Both the position numbers and the translations under genes were made by a program. 64,000 nt of DNA from Hyphomicrobiales bacterium (GTDB lineage: Bacteria; Pseudomonadota; Alphaproteobacteria; Rhizobiales; Rhizobiaceae), in assembly GCA_900473045.1 (NCBI GenBank), contig UCKS01000004.1, positions 1 to 64,000 of the forward strand, in the 5' to 3' direction. The notes beneath the pieces were generated by a model that made no database searches, was not told the origin of the DNA, and saw only the letters and a program-made list of their open reading frames with translations. Each line of letters opens with the position of its first letter. Position 1 is the first letter of the stretch. Below, piece by piece: positions 15,678 through 24,709 of the stretch.

Positions 15678-18600
15678 TCAGCTGCACCCACTCGTGGCAC
15701 CGCACGTGTCGCACTTCTCGCACGTGCCATTGCGCACCATCGTAAAGTTCTGGCACTCCGAGCACATGTTGCCGGTATACCCCTGCGCGATCGAGCGGAT
15801 GCGGCGGGCGGCTTCGAGTTTCTTGGCGTCCGACTTGGCGGCTGCTGCCTCTGCGGCGGCCTTGTCGGAGAACAGGGCGGTGACGTCCGGTTCGGTGCTG
15901 GCGTCCTCGGCGATCTCTTCCGTGAGTTCGACGGCACGCTCTTCGTAATCGCGCTTGAAGGCGACGATTTCGGAGGTGGAAATCGCGACGGCGGCGACCG
16001 TTTCGAGCTTGCGGGCAGCGCTGCCGGAAAACGCGGTGACCGTTCCGCCCGACGATGCCTTGGCGGGAGCCGCAGTCGCAGCCCCCTTCGGCTCGCCGGA
16101 GGTGCGGTCGATCTGGCCGCCCTGGATCAGCGTCGGCTTGTGGCCGCGGGTCCAGCCGGTGGACAACAGGTTGGTCTTGCCTTCCTGGATGCCCTTGCCG
16201 AGCGCCGTGTTGGAGAAGTCGGACGTATCGACATGCGCCAGATCGTGGCGGTTGAGGTAGGAGACGGCAAGTTCGCGGAACACGTAGTCGAGGATCGACG
16301 TGGCGTTCTTGATCGCGTCATTGCCCTGCACCATGCCGGCCGGCTCGAACTTGGTGAAGGTGAAGGCCTCGACATATTCTTCCAGCGGCACGCCGTATTG
16401 AAGACCGAGCGAGATGGCGATGGCGAAATTGTTCATCATCGCCCGGAAGGCCGCACCTTCCTTGTGCATGTCGATGAAGATCTCGCCGATGCGGCCATCG
16501 CCGAATTCGCCGGTGCGCAGATAGACCTTGTGGCCGCCGACGATGGCCTTCTGGGTATAGCCCTGGCGGCGGTTCGGCAACTTTTCACGCTCGCGGGTGA
16601 CCCGCTCGATGACGCGCTCGATGATCTTTTCGGTGACGGTGACCGCCTGGGCCGCAGCAGGTGCTGCCAGGAAATCCTCCATCGCATCCTCGTCCTCATC
16701 GTCCTCGATCAGCGAGGCGTTGAGCGGCTGGGAGAGTTTCGAGCCGTCGCGGTAGAGCGCGTTGGCCTTCAGCGCCAGCTTCCAGGAGAGCATGTAGGCG
16801 GCCTTGCAATCCTCGACCGTCGCCTCGTTCGGCATGTTGATGGTCTTGGAGATCGCACCGGAGATGAACGGCTGGGCAGCAGCCATCATGCGGATATGGC
16901 TTTCGACCGAGAGATAGCGCTTGCCGATCTTGCCGCACGGGTTGGCGCAATCGAACACGGGCAGGTGCTCGTTCTTCAGGAACGGTGCGCCTTCCAGCGT
17001 CATCGCGCCGCAGACATGCACGTTGGCGGCTTCGATGTCCTTCCGCGAGAAGCCGATATGCTCGAGCAGATTGAAGCTCATGTCGGCGAGCTGTTCGTCG
17101 GAAACCTTCAGCGTGTCTTTCAGGAAGTCGACGCCGAGCGTCCACTGGTTGAAGACGAACTTGATGTCGAAGGCGGCCTTGGTGGCGCCGTTGATCGCCT
17201 CGATCTTGTCGTCGGTAAAGCCCTTGGCACGCAGCGAGCCGGGATTGACCGCCGGAGCCTGGTTGATATTGCCGTGACCGACGGCATAGGCCTCGATCTC
17301 GGCAATCTGGCTTTCGGTATAACCCAGCGTGCGGAGCGCTTCTGGAACGGCGCGGTTGATGATCTTGAAGTAGCCGCCGCCGGCGAGCTTCTTGAATTTC
17401 ACCAGTGCGAAATCAGGCTCGATGCCGGTGGTGTCGCAATCCATGACCAGGCCGATCGTGCCGGTCGGGGCGATGACCGAGACCTGGGCATTGCGGTAGC
17501 CGTGCTTCTCGCCGAGCGTCAACGCCTTGTCCCAGGCATCCCTGGCATGGGTGATCAGGTCCTGATCCGGGCATTCGCCATGGATGAGAGCGACCGGATC
17601 GACCGACAGGCCTTCATAACCCTGCGTTTCGCCGTGCGCGGCGCGGCGATGGTTGCGGATGACCCGCAGCATCGATTCGCGGTTCGGCTTGAAGCCCGGG
17701 AAGGGCCCAAGCTTGGCAGCGATTTCGGCCGAGGTCGCATAGGAGACGCCGGTCATGATGGCCGTGAGCGCACCGGCGATGGCGCGGCCCTCGGTCGAAT
17801 CATAGGGGATGCCGGAGGACATCAGCAGACCGCCGATATTGGCGTAGCCGAGACCCAGTGTGCGGTATTCATAGGAGCGCTCGGCAATTTCCTTCGACGG
17901 GAACTGCGCCATCATCACCGAGACTTCGAGAACCAGCGTCCACAGGCGCACGGCATGCTCGTAATCGGCAATGTCGATGTTCTTGGTGGCGGCATCCTTG
18001 AACTGAAGCAGGTTCAGCGAGGCAAGGTTGCAGGCCGTGTCATCGAGGAACATGTATTCCGAGCAGGGGTTGGATGCGCGGATCGGACCGGCGGCCGGCG
18101 AAGTGTGCCAGTCGTTCATGGTGGTGTTGAAATGCAGGCCCGGATCAGCCGATGCCCAGGCAGCGTGGGAAATCTGTTCCCAGAGATCGCGCGCCTTCAG
18201 CGTCTTCATCACCTTGCCGTCCTTGCGGGCGGTGAGGCTCCAGTTGCCGTCGGCCTCAACGGCGCGCAAAAAGTCGTCCTTGAGGGAGACGGAATTGTTG
18301 GAGTTCTGGCCCGACACGGTGAGATAGGCTTCCGAATCCCAGTCGGTGTCATAGGTCTTGAACTCGATATCCTTGTAGCCCTGCTTGGCGAACTGGATAA
18401 CGCGCTTGACGTAGTTTTCCGGAACCTGGCTCTGCTTGGCCGCCTTGATTTCGCGCTTGAGGGCCGGGTTTTCCTTCGGGTCGTAGCAGGCGTCGTTTTC
18501 GGCCGAGCAATTGATACAGGCCTTCATGATCGCCTTCAGGTGCTTGGCGACGATCTTCGAGCCGGTGACGAGGGCTGCGACCTTCTGTTCTTCCTTGACC

Positions 18601-19490
18601 TTCCAGTTGATGTAATCCTCGATATCCGGGTGATCGATATCGACGACGACCATCTTGGCGGCGCGGCGGGTGGTGCCGCCCGACTTGATAGCGCCGGCGG
18701 CGCGGTCGCCGATCTTCAGGAACGACATCAGGCCGGACGACTTGCCGCCGCCCGACAGGCGCTCGCCTTCGCCGCGCAGATAGGAGAAGTTGGAGCCGGT
18801 GCCGGAGCCGTATTTGAACAGGCGGGCTTCACGCACCCACAGGTCCATGATGCCGCCTTCGTTGACGAGATCGTCACCGACCGACTGGATGAAGCAAGCA
18901 TGCGGCTGCGGATGCTCGTAGGACGACTTGGATTTCACCAGCTTGTTGGTGAAAGGGTCGACATAGAAATGGCCCTGGCCGGGTCCGTCAATGCCATAGG
19001 CCCAGTGCAGGCCGGTGTTGAACCACTGTGGCGAATTCGGTGCGACGCGCTGGGTGGCGAGCATGTAGGCGAGCTCGTCGCGGAAGGCGAGGGCGGCTTC
19101 TTCCGAAGCGAAATAGTTGCCCTTCCAGCCCCAATAGGTCCAGGTGCCGGCCAGGCGATCGAAAACCTGGCGGGCATCGGTTTCGGAACCGTAGTGCTCT
19201 TCCTTCGGCAGATCCTTCATGGCGGCAAGGTCGGCTTCCGAGCGCCACAGCCAGGACGGAACGGAATTTTCCTCGACCTTCTTCAGGCGCGCGGGAACGC
19301 CGGCCTTGCGGAAATATTTCTGGGCGAGAATGTCGGCCGCGACCTGGCTGAACTGTGCGGGCACATCGATATCCGCGAGACGGAACACGATCGAGCCATC
19401 GGGATTCTTGATCTCGCTGATGGCCTTGCGGAACTCAATTTCAGCATAGGCCGATTGGCCTGGCTTGGTGAAACGACGTTCGATCTGCAT
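15678..19490 (-). CDS. nrdJ: Vitamin B12-dependent class II ribonucleotide reductase
   Basis: The 1270-residue product is of the large alphaproteobacterial NrdJ type. It reduces ribonucleotides to deoxyribonucleotides with adenosylcobalamin and needs no oxygen or metal radical subunit. Visible landmarks: [12 protein letters not shown] near the N terminus, GSGTGSNFS, the substrate-site [11 protein letters not shown], the [14 protein letters not shown] loop, a C-terminal region with a Pro/Ala-rich linker, and the terminal cysteine cluster [20 protein letters not shown]. The ATG at 19490 with AAGGGAC upstream gives the normal start; an in-frame ATG at 19529 is less likely. It is single-copy here and intact, in contrast to the decayed genes of the neighbouring element. 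Confidence 0.95.
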   Translation of the reverse strand: MQIERRFTKPGQSAYAEIEFRKAISEIKNPDGSIVFRLADIDVPAQFSQVAADILAQKYFRKAGVPARLKKVEENSVPSWLWRSEADLAAMKDLPKEEHYGSETDARQVFDRLAGTWTYWGWKGNYFASEEAALAFRDELAYMLATQRVAPNSPQWFNTGLHWAYGIDGPGQGHFYVDPFTNKLVKSKSSYEHPQPHACFIQSVGDDLVNEGGIMDLWVREARLFKYGSGTGSNFSYLRGEGERLSGGGKSSGLMSFLKIGDRAAGAIKSGGTTRRAAKMVVVDIDHPDIEDYINWKVKEEQKVAALVTGSKIVAKHLKAIMKACINCSAENDACYDPKENPALKREIKAAKQSQVPENYVKRVIQFAKQGYKDIEFKTYDTDWDSEAYLTVSGQNSNNSVSLKDDFLRAVEADGNWSLTARKDGKVMKTLKARDLWEQISHAAWASADPGLHFNTTMNDWHTSPAAGPIRASNPCSEYMFLDDTACNLASLNLLQFKDAATKNIDIADYEHAVRLWTLVLEVSVMMAQFPSKEIAERSYEYRTLGLGYANIGGLLMSSGIPYDSTEGRAIAGALTAIMTGVSYATSAEIAAKLGPFPGFKPNRESMLRVIRNHRRAAHGETQGYEGLSVDPVALIHGECPDQDLITHARDAWDKALTLGEKHGYRNAQVSVIAPTGTIGLVMDCDTTGIEPDFALVKFKKLAGGGYFKIINRAVPEALRTLGYTESQIAEIEAYAVGHGNINQAPAVNPGSLRAKGFTDDKIEAINGATKAAFDIKFVFNQWTLGVDFLKDTLKVSDEQLADMSFNLLEHIGFSRKDIEAANVHVCGAMTLEGAPFLKNEHLPVFDCANPCGKIGKRYLSVESHIRMMAAAQPFISGAISKTINMPNEATVEDCKAAYMLSWKLALKANALYRDGSKLSQPLNASLIEDDEDEDAMEDFLAAPAAAQAVTVTEKIIERVIERVTREREKLPNRRQGYTQKAIVGGHKVYLRTGEFGDGRIGEIFIDMHKEGAAFRAMMNNFAIAISLGLQYGVPLEEYVEAFTFTKFEPAGMVQGNDAIKNATSILDYVFRELAVSYLNRHDLAHVDTSDFSNTALGKGIQEGKTNLLSTGWTRGHKPTLIQGGQIDRTSGEPKGAATAAPAKASSGGTVTAFSGSAARKLETVAAVAISTSEIVAFKRDYEERAVELTEEIAEDASTEPDVTALFSDKAAAEAAAAKSDAKKLEAARRIRSIAQGYTGNMCSECQNFTMVRNGTCEKCDTCGATSGCS

Positions 19491-19623
19491 CTGTCCCTTG
19501 TCCTTTGTTTGCCGCATGCCCGAACCCATTCAAGGGCTCAGGGCGCGACTGTTCGCATCCAGCCGCGCGGGTGGTGCGCAGCCAGTTTCGTTTTCCGCTC
19601 TGATGGGAAACCCGTTCCGGGAG

Positions 19624-19670
19624 ACCCTGTATCTTGTGCTGATTTTGGCTGCAAACACTAAATATAGTAT
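19624..19670 (-). promoter_or_regulatory. Tandem NrdR-like boxes upstream of nrdJ
   Basis: ACACTAAATATAGTAT at 19655-19670 matches the NrdR box (ACACWATATATWGTGT) in 14 of 16 places, and ACCCTGTATCTTGTGC at 19624-19639 matches in about 12. Their starts are 31 bases apart, the three-turn spacing known for NrdR box pairs. They lie 134-180 bases before the nrdJ start codon, so nrdJ is probably repressed by NrdR when dATP is high. Confidence 0.75.
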
Positions 19671-20128
19671 CAACAACTTACTTACGCCAGCGATTTGTGA
19701 CGTGTTTGGCGCCTGGGGAGATCACAAAAAATAACCGTCACGACCGGTGGATCATCCACCGGACAGTTTTGAAGACACAGACGATTTCCTCTGAAATGAA
19801 CCGGCCTCGTTACTTTCCGGTCCCGCCGCCGCCGCAACGTAGAAACCATTAACGGCATTCGACCCGAGTCCGTCAAGGGCTGGTTTATGTCGTAATTGCG
19901 AACACCAGATGTTGTGTGTGTGACCTGTGGAAAACGGGGACAGCGGGCATATCCAGTAAAATCAGACGCTTCGCCGCGTTCCCTCCAGCACTGTCCGCAG
20001 CGGCAGGCAATTTTGCGAAATTTTGCGGGTGAGAAACCACACTATATTTACCATGGTGCCCTCGGGTCATAGCCATGGCGTTCGAAATGTGGGGGCTCTC
20101 AAAACTGATTCGAAAAGCGGGCGCCGGC
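19671..20128. other. Intergenic region between nrdJ and the PDC-like gene
   Basis: No gene is supported here. A compact 9-bp hairpin, CCGGTGGAT and ATCCACCGG around a single C, sits at 19744-19762; a short T run (19767-19770) makes it a weak plus-strand terminator at best. The rest is ordinary host-like sequence with several TGTGAC-like words that I do not consider transposon sites. Confidence 0.4.
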
Positions 20129-20713
20129 CTAGAGGGCGTCGAGATTGATGCCGATGGTAATGGCGCCGATCGGCCGTCCCGTCTGTGGATCGGAGATGGT
20201 CAGGCTGGCCTGCGATTGCAGCATCTGTGTCGATTCATCCTTCTCCGCGACGTCAACGAAGAGGGTAGAGGACCCGGCAAGATAGGTTTTTTGCCATTTC
20301 GGTTCATCGCCCTGCCAGTAATCGGAACTGATCTCGCTCTCACCAGCGGACAGGCCCTTGGCGTCCATGACAAAGATCTCGGTGATGACGCCGCCCGAGG
20401 CGATCTGCTTGTCCTCGAGGAACGTCGATAGCGGATTGCCGACGACCGTATCGATCAGAGGATGGACGTCACTTGCAAATTCGGTGCGCCAGGTGGCGTC
20501 CAGATCGTCGATTGCCGTCTGGGTGAGGTGGGCGTGGCGAACGTTCTGGCTCTTCAGCGCCTCGATGATGACCGGGTCTTCGATCCACGCCCGGATATTG
20601 GCCTCGACATAGGCCGTGACCGGCTCGACGTGAATGTCACCGGCTCTCGATGGCGCAACCGGCATCAGGCAGAGTGCTGCGCCAGCCGCAGCGAAGAAAT
20701 GCATCCTGCCCAC
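20129..20713 (-). CDS. Exported PDC/Cache-like sensor-domain protein
   Basis: A protein of about 194 residues with an N-terminal signal peptide (FFAAAGAALCLMPVAPSRAG) and then a single PDC-like extracellular sensor fold, recognisable from the long helix at the N terminus (about 35-60), the KQIASGGVITEIFVMDAKGL strand pair and the ending ISDPQTGRPIGAITIGI. Such domains normally sit outside chemoreceptors or histidine kinases; here it is free-standing and periplasmic. The GTG at 20713 is preceded by GGGGAGGAAGG, better than the ATG at 20704. No cognate kinase is adjacent. Ligand unknown. Confidence 0.7.
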   Translation of the reverse strand: MGRMHFFAAAGAALCLMPVAPSRAGDIHVEPVTAYVEANIRAWIEDPVIIEALKSQNVRHAHLTQTAIDDLDATWRTEFASDVHPLIDTVVGNPLSTFLEDKQIASGGVITEIFVMDAKGLSAGESEISSDYWQGDEPKWQKTYLAGSSTLFVDVAEKDESTQMLQSQASLTISDPQTGRPIGAITIGINLDAL

Positions 20714-20898
20714 GATGATCCTTCCTCCCCATGCAATCCGTCGAGAAAAGCTTTGCGGCATTTTGTTCGGGCGCCTGCTTGCGCTGCCATATGGCCGCGC
20801 AAGATGGTTCAATCCAGCGGAACAGTTCGCCGTTCAGTCCGGAATATTCGACAAGTCTCGTATGCGCGCGGCCGGTATGGCCACTTCATCAAACGCTT

Positions 20899-21396
20899 TT
20901 AGCCGCGCGATCCCTTGGCGATCGGCTCCTGATAGGTGAGGCCCATATCCCAGGGGAAGTAGATCCAGGTATCCTGGCTGACCTCGGTGACGAAGGTATC
21001 AACCTGTGGCCGGCCCTTCGGCTTGGCGTAGACGGCGGCGAAATGGGCCTTGGGCAGCATGGCACGGACAACGGCTGCGGTCTTGCCGGTGTCGGTGAGG
21101 TCGTCGATGATCAAAACCCCTTCGCCGCCATCGGCCTTCAGTTCCTCCGAAATGCCCTTGAGAACGTACATCTCGCCTTGCGCATCATAGTCATGATAGG
21201 AAGCGACGCAGACGGTCTCGATCAGCCGGATGTTCAATTCGCGGCAGACGATGGCTGCCGGGACAAGACCGCCACGGGTGATACAGACGATCGCCTTCCA
21301 CTCGCCGCCATTGTCGGCGAGGCGCCAGGCAAGCGCACGTGCGTCACGGTGAAACTGGTCCCAGGAAACGGGAAATGCTTTTTCAGGAAGTGACAT
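20899..21396 (-). CDS. gpt: Xanthine-guanine phosphoribosyltransferase
   Basis: A 165-residue type I phosphoribosyltransferase. The PRPP loop is [30 protein letters not shown], the SYHDYDAQ segment and the terminal [12 protein letters not shown] are typical of bacterial Gpt. It salvages xanthine and guanine to XMP and GMP at the inner membrane or in the cytosol. I prefer ATG 21396, eight bases after GGAG, over a TTG at 21402. It is the last recognisable host gene before the prophage. Confidence 0.92.
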   Translation of the reverse strand: MSLPEKAFPVSWDQFHRDARALAWRLADNGGEWKAIVCITRGGLVPAAIVCRELNIRLIETVCVASYHDYDAQGEMYVLKGISEELKADGGEGVLIIDDLTDTGKTAAVVRAMLPKAHFAAVYAKPKGRPQVDTFVTEVSQDTWIYFPWDMGLTYQEPIAKGSRG

Positions 21397-21542
21397 GCTC
21401 AAGCTCCAGTTGATCGAGGCATCCGGTTTCGGGAGTGGTGCGGACGACGGGGGTCGATTTCGTTCCGCACCTCAATGAAATCAATGACTTGGTGTAAGGT
21501 TTATGTTACTGTGTAGCACGTTTTGTTACACAGGATTTACCC

Positions 21543-21875
21543 ATGCTAGCGGTTCAAAATGCCACGCCTGCGACGACGGTAAACACGTACGGACTGACAC
21601 GGGATGAGCTTATCTATCACCTTCGGGTGTCGCCTGAAATGGTCGATGGATGGTTATCCGGTGCTAAACAACGCCCACCATATTTCGACGCAGCTATCCG
21701 CGCGGCCCACGCCGGTTTGCACCCGATCGCGAAACCGCTGGTGCGTCGATACTGGAAAGAACTCGGTGTTGCCGAATCACGGGTGGAATTCTGGCTGAAA
21801 AGCGGACAGGTACCGGCACCGGCTCGGATGGCGGTTGCCTGGATCATTCATTGCCGGGTTACGGGGCGTCGATAG
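21543..21875 (+). CDS. Small putative DNA-binding phage protein
   Basis: The 110-residue product has a possible helix-turn-helix (GLTRDELIYHLRVSPEMVDG, about 17-36) and a C-terminal segment ending RMAVAWIIHCRV. That end resembles the ending of the small protein at 24149-24343 (RLAAAWLIMNG), so the two may be distant relatives. It is the first gene inside the prophage; repeated TGTTAC words precede it. Role unknown; a regulatory or excision role is possible but not shown. Confidence 0.6.
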   Translation: MLAVQNATPATTVNTYGLTRDELIYHLRVSPEMVDGWLSGAKQRPPYFDAAIRAAHAGLHPIAKPLVRRYWKELGVAESRVEFWLKSGQVPAPARMAVAWIIHCRVTGRR

Positions 21876-22022
21876 ATGAAGGCGGTCCGACATTACACAG
21901 TGGTCAAGGATGACGTACCTGTGGCGGTCTATGGCTATCTTTCGCAGGCTCAATCGAGCGCCGCATACAACCGCCCCGCCACTGTGATTGATTATCTCGG
22001 TCGTGTGGTCTTTTCGGCTTAG
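21876..22022 (+). CDS. 48-residue hypothetical protein
   Basis: The ATG overlaps the previous stop codon (TAGATGA region, TAG at 21873-21875). The frame encodes a 48-residue peptide starting MKAVRHYTVV and ending GRVVFSA, without Cys or membrane segment. Its stop meets the end of the convergent gene 22019-22447. Coupled position is the main support. Confidence 0.45.
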   Translation: MKAVRHYTVVKDDVPVAVYGYLSQAQSSAAYNRPATVIDYLGRVVFSA

Positions 22023-22447
22023 ACGTTTTCGAACCGGCAGCTGCCGTCACTGTGGACAATCATGATCGGGCGTTTCAGCTTTCGAGCGTAGCGGACCGTG
22101 GCCCACGTACCGGATCTCAATTCTTCCATACCGAACTTAGGGCAGGCGATCAGACCGTACGTTTCATTCACAATGTCGCGGTTTCGCTCCAGGTACTCTT
22201 TCGCCTCACGCTCCGAATCGTTCCGGGTGAAGGCTCGTTTGCTGGTCGCAAGCGGTGGATGGCCCACAGTAGCAAAGAACGCCGCGACGGCTTCACCGTG
22301 GGCGTCTTGGTCGGCACCGATACAATCACCATGATGGAATTCACATTGTCCCGATTGTTCCCGCATCAACGCGAACCGCAAGCGGAGCGTGGCTTTCTGC
22401 TCGGGCGTGCATCCGACCTGTGTCCCGGTGAAGCCGACTTTGAACAC
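22019..22447 (-). CDS. SLOG/YpsA-like nucleotide-binding fold protein
   Basis: The 142-residue protein has the Rossmann-like pattern of SLOG proteins: VGFTGTQVG at the start, EFHHGDCIGADQDAH, HPPLATSKRAF, and RSGTWATVRYARKLKRP near the end. Such domains bind nucleotides or nucleotide-derived ligands; in phages the role is unknown. The start is GTG at 22447, three bases after the stop of the upstream gene. Last gene of the minus-strand operon that begins at 24885. Confidence 0.65.
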   Translation of the reverse strand: MFKVGFTGTQVGCTPEQKATLRLRFALMREQSGQCEFHHGDCIGADQDAHGEAVAAFFATVGHPPLATSKRAFTRNDSEREAKEYLERNRDIVNETYGLIACPKFGMEELRSGTWATVRYARKLKRPIMIVHSDGSCRFENV

Positions 22448-22450
22448 TGA

Positions 22451-22753
22451 CTATGAATACCAGCCCTCTTGTACACACGCGGTCAGTGATTCCCGCTCCA
22501 GCGCGACGGTATCGATGCCTGCGGCTTTCAGTGTTGCGATATCCGCCCAACTTGAAGCGTTTACGGTGACAAACGAATACGCGACGGGGTCGTTATTCTC
22601 GGACCACGTCTTTATAAAATCCCTCGCGTCTGTCTCATCGGCAAACGTCACACACTCGGTCTGACCGGCGCAATCCATATTGGTCCAGAACCCTAGACCT
22701 AGAAAACTGCCGATGTACGCGCCAAATTCAGGATGCGTGATAACTACTCTCAT
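22451..22753 (-). CDS. Hypothetical phage protein, 100 residues
   Basis: No recognised family. The start ATG overlaps the upstream stop as ATGA. The N-terminal third is hydrophobic with aromatic residues (FGAYIGSFLGLGFW) but too short and broken for a sure membrane segment; the rest alternates strands and helices and includes DARDFIKTWSEN. Confidence 0.55.
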   Translation of the reverse strand: MRVVITHPEFGAYIGSFLGLGFWTNMDCAGQTECVTFADETDARDFIKTWSENNDPVAYSFVTVNASSWADIATLKAAGIDTVALERESLTACVQEGWYS

Positions 22754-22959
22754 GAACGTTCTTCCTTATCGACATGGGCGATGTAGCGCGTCAAGGCATA
22801 GTGCAGGTCGCGTGCTGCCTCATGACTGCGAATGACTATCTTTTGCCGGTCCACATCGTTGCCGACTTTCTGTGTTATGGTCAGCCACTCAGAACCTCGA
22901 CTTCCGGCAACCTCGATTTCATCAAAGCCGGGACAAATCGTCTTACTGAACGCGGTCAT
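22750..22959 (-). CDS. Hypothetical phage protein, 69 residues
   Basis: Small soluble protein with no family recognised, overlapping both neighbours by four bases (ATGA at each end). The middle (DVDRQKIVIRSHEAARDLHY) predicts a strand followed by a helix. Confidence 0.55.
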   Translation of the reverse strand: MTAFSKTICPGFDEIEVAGSRGSEWLTITQKVGNDVDRQKIVIRSHEAARDLHYALTRYIAHVDKEERS

Positions 22960-23141
22960 ATCCGTACCTCCGTTACCGCCATCCGAGCCGCTGCCAACCG
23001 TGCGGCGCGCGTGTCCCGTGTGGCTAGTTCGCGCTCCAGGCGCTCAAAGATCGGCCAATATTTGTCACCGCGGGGCGATGTCTCGATTATCGCGGCTAGA
23101 TCGGCCATTGCTTTTTTGATTTGCGGGACTGTGGCTGTCAT
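22956..23141 (-). CDS. Hypothetical helical phage protein, 61 residues
   Basis: Almost entirely helical and charged, with ERLERELATRDTRAARLAAA at the C-terminal side suggesting a coiled coil. ATGA overlaps link it to both neighbours in the operon. Confidence 0.55.
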   Translation of the reverse strand: MTATVPQIKKAMADLAAIIETSPRGDKYWPIFERLERELATRDTRAARLAAARMAVTEVRI

Positions 23142-23425
23142 GGTTCGAACAGCACCCGAGCGGCCGAAGCTTTGCGACGGTCGAAGTCGTCACCAGTAAC
23201 GGACCGTATCGCTTTGGCAGCATCATTCAGGTAGCGTTCGCGGTCCGTCGTCCGGTCCAGCGGAAAGCAGCCATGTGACAACATCAGCGCTTCATCAGCA
23301 ACACAGAGAAGGTCTTTCAACCGCTCGTTCTCGTCCTGGAGCTGTTCGCGTTCGTCCACAACCAGCACCATCGCTTCGGACAGGGTCGACATTGTCCGTT
23401 TTATTTGGTCGGCAACTACACTCAT
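23138..23425 (-). CDS. Hypothetical coiled-coil phage protein, paralogue of 23712-24149
   Basis: The N terminus (ADQIKRTMSTLSEAMVLVVD) clearly resembles that of the 145-residue protein two genes upstream (ADEIRRTMTVLGDAIVAVVD), followed by a charged coiled coil, so the two arose by duplication. The ATG at 23425 overlaps the upstream stop; longer readings run into that gene. 95 residues. Confidence 0.6.
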   Translation of the reverse strand: MSVVADQIKRTMSTLSEAMVLVVDEREQLQDENERLKDLLCVADEALMLSHGCFPLDRTTDRERYLNDAAKAIRSVTGDDFDRRKASAARVLFEP

Positions 23426-23715
23426 CACAGGCCCCCATAACCGGCAAAATACAAAGCGGTCTTGCCCGCGTCCGTGATGGTCCACCTGAAGCCATAGTAT
23501 CCCCGGCGAAGCGGTGATTGTGTCAGGCACCCATCAGCCACAAGCGAACGCAGGCGGCGCAATATAAGCTGGCTGGTCGGCGGGTGACCCGTTCCGCCGT
23601 TGCGGACGTTCTTTGCGTGCCAGCGCTGAACCTCGTCATTGACATAAGCCGACCAGGGAGAAACAGCGGTTCGAACGGCGTTCAGCACGACGGTTTTCGG
23701 TAACCGGTCCGTCAT
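23425..23715 (-). CDS. Putative winged-helix phage protein, 96 residues
   Basis: The second half reads like a winged-helix domain: PPTSQLILRRLRSLVADGCL forms the helix pair, and RRGYYGFRWTITDAGKTAL the wing. It could be a small DNA-binding regulator. ATGA coupling at both ends. Confidence 0.55.
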   Translation of the reverse strand: MTDRLPKTVVLNAVRTAVSPWSAYVNDEVQRWHAKNVRNGGTGHPPTSQLILRRLRSLVADGCLTQSPLRRGYYGFRWTITDAGKTALYFAGYGGL

Positions 23716-24149
23716 GAGCGGACCCCCAACGCTTCACGGGCGTTATGACGCCACAGGTCCAGAACCGTATGACCGCCGTCAGAGACGGATTCGGCCGGAT
23801 CGTTATCGACCAACAGTTTCACCAGTTCGGTCAGCTTCTCGTTCTGTTGGGTCAATTTCATATGACTGTAATGGTACATATCGACCGGTGAATGACCGTC
23901 GCCCATACCGCGGGTGTCCACGGGGTTGCCGCAACAACATGTCACGAGCGCGCTAGCCGTTTCCAGCTTCGCGTTCAGTTCCTCGATATGCTTGAACACC
24001 TCAAAATTGACGTAGTGTCCGACTGATCCGACCAAAACGACATGTGTCGGCGCGCACCGCGACCGAAGCTTATCGTTCTCATCCACAACCGCAACGATCG
24101 CGTCACCGAGCACCGTCATGGTGCGTCTGATTTCGTCAGCCTTTATCAT
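23712..24149 (-). CDS. Hypothetical phage protein, 145 residues, paralogue of 23138-23425
   Basis: Starts with the same ADEIRRTMTVLGDAIVAVVD block as its shorter paralogue, then has a CCCGNP segment and the charged stretch MKLTQQNEKLTELVKLLVDN. The CCC followed by a histidine-rich area (DMYHYSHM) might bind metal. ATG at 24149 overlaps the upstream stop. Confidence 0.55.
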   Translation of the reverse strand: MIKADEIRRTMTVLGDAIVAVVDENDKLRSRCAPTHVVLVGSVGHYVNFEVFKHIEELNAKLETASALVTCCCGNPVDTRGMGDGHSPVDMYHYSHMKLTQQNEKLTELVKLLVDNDPAESVSDGGHTVLDLWRHNAREALGVRS

Positions 24150-24343
24150 CACACACCCCCGTTCATGATCAACCAAGCAGCCGCCAGGCGGGCCGCGACG
24201 GGCACCAGATCCGGCGATTGACGCCAGCGGTGCGCAGTTTGCCGGGTCACCCCGAGCGCTTTCCAATGGTCGCACGTGGCTTCCGGGGAAATCGGCTGTA
24301 GCTTGTGTTCAACGGCTTTCCGTGCTTCGGATTCGTATTTCAT
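24149..24343 (-). CDS. Small helix-turn-helix phage protein, 64 residues
   Basis: Contains a credible helix-turn-helix, CDHWKALGVTRQTAHRWRQS (about 25-44), followed by ARLAAAWLIMNG, similar to the ending of the protein at 21543-21875. Probably a small regulator or DNA-binding accessory protein. Four-base overlaps with both neighbours. Confidence 0.6.
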   Translation of the reverse strand: MKYESEARKAVEHKLQPISPEATCDHWKALGVTRQTAHRWRQSPDLVPVAARLAAAWLIMNGGV

Positions 24344-24426
24344 GCGATGCACCAGAGAACGATAATGTTGATGACGGTCAGGCCGGACACGATCGCCAGC
24401 GCGGTTTTCATGATGTGGTCGGTCAT
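24340..24426 (-). CDS. 28-residue single-span membrane peptide
   Basis: Very short gene between two overlapping neighbours: ATG at 24426 overlaps the upstream stop and TGA at 24340-24342 overlaps the next ATG. It encodes a Met-Thr-Asp-His start followed by one hydrophobic span (ALAIVSGLTVINIIVLWCIA). The strict coupling on both sides supports translation. Confidence 0.5.
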   Translation of the reverse strand: MTDHIMKTALAIVSGLTVINIIVLWCIA

Positions 24427-24581
24427 TGCTGCGACCTTGCGTATTCGAGGATGAGCTTGACCGGGTACAGCGCGCCCCACCGGATGAAGGTGTATGTTTC
24501 AAGGCGTTCCGCTTTCGACTTGCCGCGGACGGCTTTGCGGATAATTCGGGCATTGTGAATGACTGTGTCGCGCTGTGTCAT
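24423..24581 (-). CDS. Hypothetical basic phage protein, 52 residues
   Basis: Basic peptide (ARIIRKAVRGKSKAERLETY in the middle), no family recognised. The ATG at 24581 overlaps the stop of the upstream 43-residue gene, which decides the start against longer readings. Confidence 0.5.
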   Translation of the reverse strand: MTQRDTVIHNARIIRKAVRGKSKAERLETYTFIRWGALYPVKLILEYARSQQ

Positions 24582-24709
24582 CGACTGTTCTCCCACGCAA
24601 CACCGATGATCCGCCCGAGCGTTACAGGCCAAAACAGCGACAGCCGTAAGCGGCCGGTTTGAGCGTGAAAGCCGAACATGACACCGGCATAAATGAATGC
24701 GACGGTCAT
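24578..24709 (-). CDS. 43-residue hypothetical peptide
   Basis: Reads from ATG at 24709 (MTVAFIYAGVMFG...) to TGA at 24578-24580, each overlapping a neighbour by four bases. Hydrophobic N terminus and a second weak hydrophobic stretch (LSLFWPVTLGRIIGVAW) suggest membrane association. Confidence 0.45.
   Translation of the reverse strand: MTVAFIYAGVMFGFHAQTGRLRLSLFWPVTLGRIIGVAWENSR

Noticed and set aside
16140..19661. Plus-strand open frame of 1173 codons opposite nrdJ
   Set aside because: It lies fully antisense to nrdJ, whose protein matches a known family from end to end. Long antisense frames are common in high-GC genes with strong third-position bias.
19681..19740. TGTGAC/TCACAA words upstream of nrdJ as a further transposon end
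   Set aside because: They lack the 14-base repeat and the terminal TGTCAC in the right orientation; placing an end here would include nrdJ in the element.
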